64,000 nucleotides of DNA, from positions 5,072,501 through 5,136,500 of the forward strand of contig NC_063275.1 of NCBI RefSeq assembly GCF_910591885.1, given 5' to 3'. Under the pieces are notes generated by a model that made no database searches, was not told the DNA's origin, and was given only the letters and a program-made list of their open reading frames with translations. Made by a program: the position numbers and the translations under genes. The stretch's first letter is position 1; each line of letters starts with the position of its first letter. Origin of the DNA: Bombus terrestris. Its lineage: Eukaryota; Arthropoda; Insecta; Hymenoptera; Apidae. This document shows, piece after piece, positions 63,689 to 64,000 of this stretch.

Positions 63689-64000
63689 GGGATTGGTTTT
63701 AGGTTAGGCTATAGTTTTTCGAGCGAGCGCAGCGAGCGAGCAATGCGTAAACGTGCGTCACAAACCAATTGATTGGCACGAAGGTACATAGAAATATTTG
63801 CACCAGCCCGAGGAGCCGGAAGCTTCTATCGAATTGCTCACTGAGCAAAGTTTACATGTTATCAATAGTTTTACACAAAGAGTAATAGTTCGACGAAGTA
63901 AAGTGCAACGTGAGTACCAGTATCGCTGAGAAAACTTGGAAATAACCGGAACTAAATGTAAGGAAATATAAAGTATATGTATAACCAGGAAGTTGAAACT
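63689..64000 (+). repeat. Partial E-type monomer cut by the window edge
   Basis: The first 312 bp of an E monomer: GCGTAAAC, GGCACGAAGG, GAAGTAAAGTG. It shares the rare AAGCTTCTATCG with the E monomer at 32785; both follow a monomer with GGCGCGTTCGC, which suggests a shared ancestry across about 31 kb. Confidence 0.9.

Larger units (their letters stand above)
1..64000 (+). repeat. 474-bp satellite DNA array, 134 complete monomers plus one partial
   Basis: The segment from GGGATTGG through the TTAGGTTAGG motif, CGAG box, dyad and terminal module recurs every 474 bp from base 1 to base 64000 with no interruption and no inverted copy. Monomer lengths are 474 (102), 479 (19), 478 (6), 487 (4), 475 (2) and 473 (1). 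Neighbouring monomers differ by scattered substitutions and by block swaps of head and end modules; HOR-equivalent monomers are close to identical. The strand sign only follows the window orientation. The array runs off both edges, so its true size is unknown. Non-coding satellite is the only reading I can support; a centromeric or heterochromatic location is inference. Confidence 0.98.
28494..64000 (+). repeat. Domain III: mosaic satellite domain with C modules
   Basis: From the monomer at 28494 onward a new 3' module appears: GAACTATGAAGTATG, GCATGAAAATTG, box 2 as GCTTGCTCGCAGCGTGCGCTCG, AAAAATCTAGTCC, GATGCGGCTCGCTCTC. It adds 5 bp. Heads P, R, E, V, W and S and ends A, B and C combine far more freely than in domain I. 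Two independent 13-monomer periods and several dimer duplications lie inside. Confidence 0.9.

Noticed and set aside
1..64000. CRISPR array
   Set aside because: The period is 474 bp and the whole monomer repeats; there are no short repeats separated by unique spacers.
1..64000. Bacterial REP/BIME-like origin suggested by CGAG-rich boxes
   Set aside because: The boxes are embedded in a 474-bp tandem monomer with HOR structure over 64 kb with no genes, which does not fit dispersed bacterial intergenic repeats.

Overview
The whole 64 kb window is one uninterrupted, head-to-tail satellite DNA array. I find no gene, RNA gene, transposon or CRISPR array. The basic monomer is 474 bp. Taking the conserved GGGATTGG as phase 1, I placed every monomer boundary by eye: 134 complete monomers plus a 312-bp partial one at the right edge, all in the same orientation. 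The lengths are 102 x 474, 19 x 479, 6 x 478, 4 x 487, 2 x 475 and 1 x 473 bp. These sum exactly to the start of the last partial monomer at 63689, so the parse is internally consistent. A hand count of the first monomer gives about 41% G+C and 29 CpG, so CpG is not depleted.

The array has higher-order repeat (HOR) structure. Domain I (1-25648, 54 monomers) is built from six recurring monomer types, here called a-f. They are arranged in HOR units that start with type a and end with type f and are 9, 13, 7, 9 and 13 monomers long, followed by the start of a sixth unit. Domain II (25649-28493) is a simple two-monomer alternation of about 948 bp. Domain III (28494-64000) is a more diverged mosaic. 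It introduces a monomer class with a different 3' module ('C' module, +5 bp) and holds two separate 13-monomer HOR periods (6177 bp near 31-41 kb and 6188 bp near 51-63 kb), plus several recent two-monomer tandem duplications recognised by shared private variants.

Each monomer has the same internal layout: a TTAGGTTAGG motif, a CpG-rich CGAG box (box 1), a HindIII site, a 15-bp perfect dyad TTGCTCACTGAGCAA, an AT-rich middle with a TATA-like stretch, an inverted near-copy of box 1 (box 2), a smaller box 3, and one of three alternative terminal modules (A, B or C).

Organism: such a long homogeneous array with HORs implies a eukaryotic chromosome, probably constitutive heterochromatin (pericentromeric, centromeric, subtelomeric or sex/B-chromosome). 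Non-depleted CpG and the TTAGG pairs are compatible with an arthropod, but that is a weak inference. I do not recognise the satellite family. The longest open frames (61-84 codons) recur only because the DNA recurs, and those I checked begin at TTG rather than ATG.

Notation used below. Heads: P = CCTAAAC..CTCAAACC..TTGG; Q = GAGTATAC; R = CCTAAAC..CACAAACC..TTAGC; E = GCGTAAAC..GGCACGAAGG; V = GCGTATAC..TTAGC; W = GCGTAAAC..TTAGC; S = CTCAATCC..TTCATTGG (S' = CTCAAACC..TTCATTGG). Ends: A = CTCCATATCGAAGGACG..CAGGT; B = CTCCTTACCGAAAAACG..AAAGA; C = CTTCTTATCGAAGGTCG..CCAGT. An asterisk marks C-type box 2 followed by an A end.
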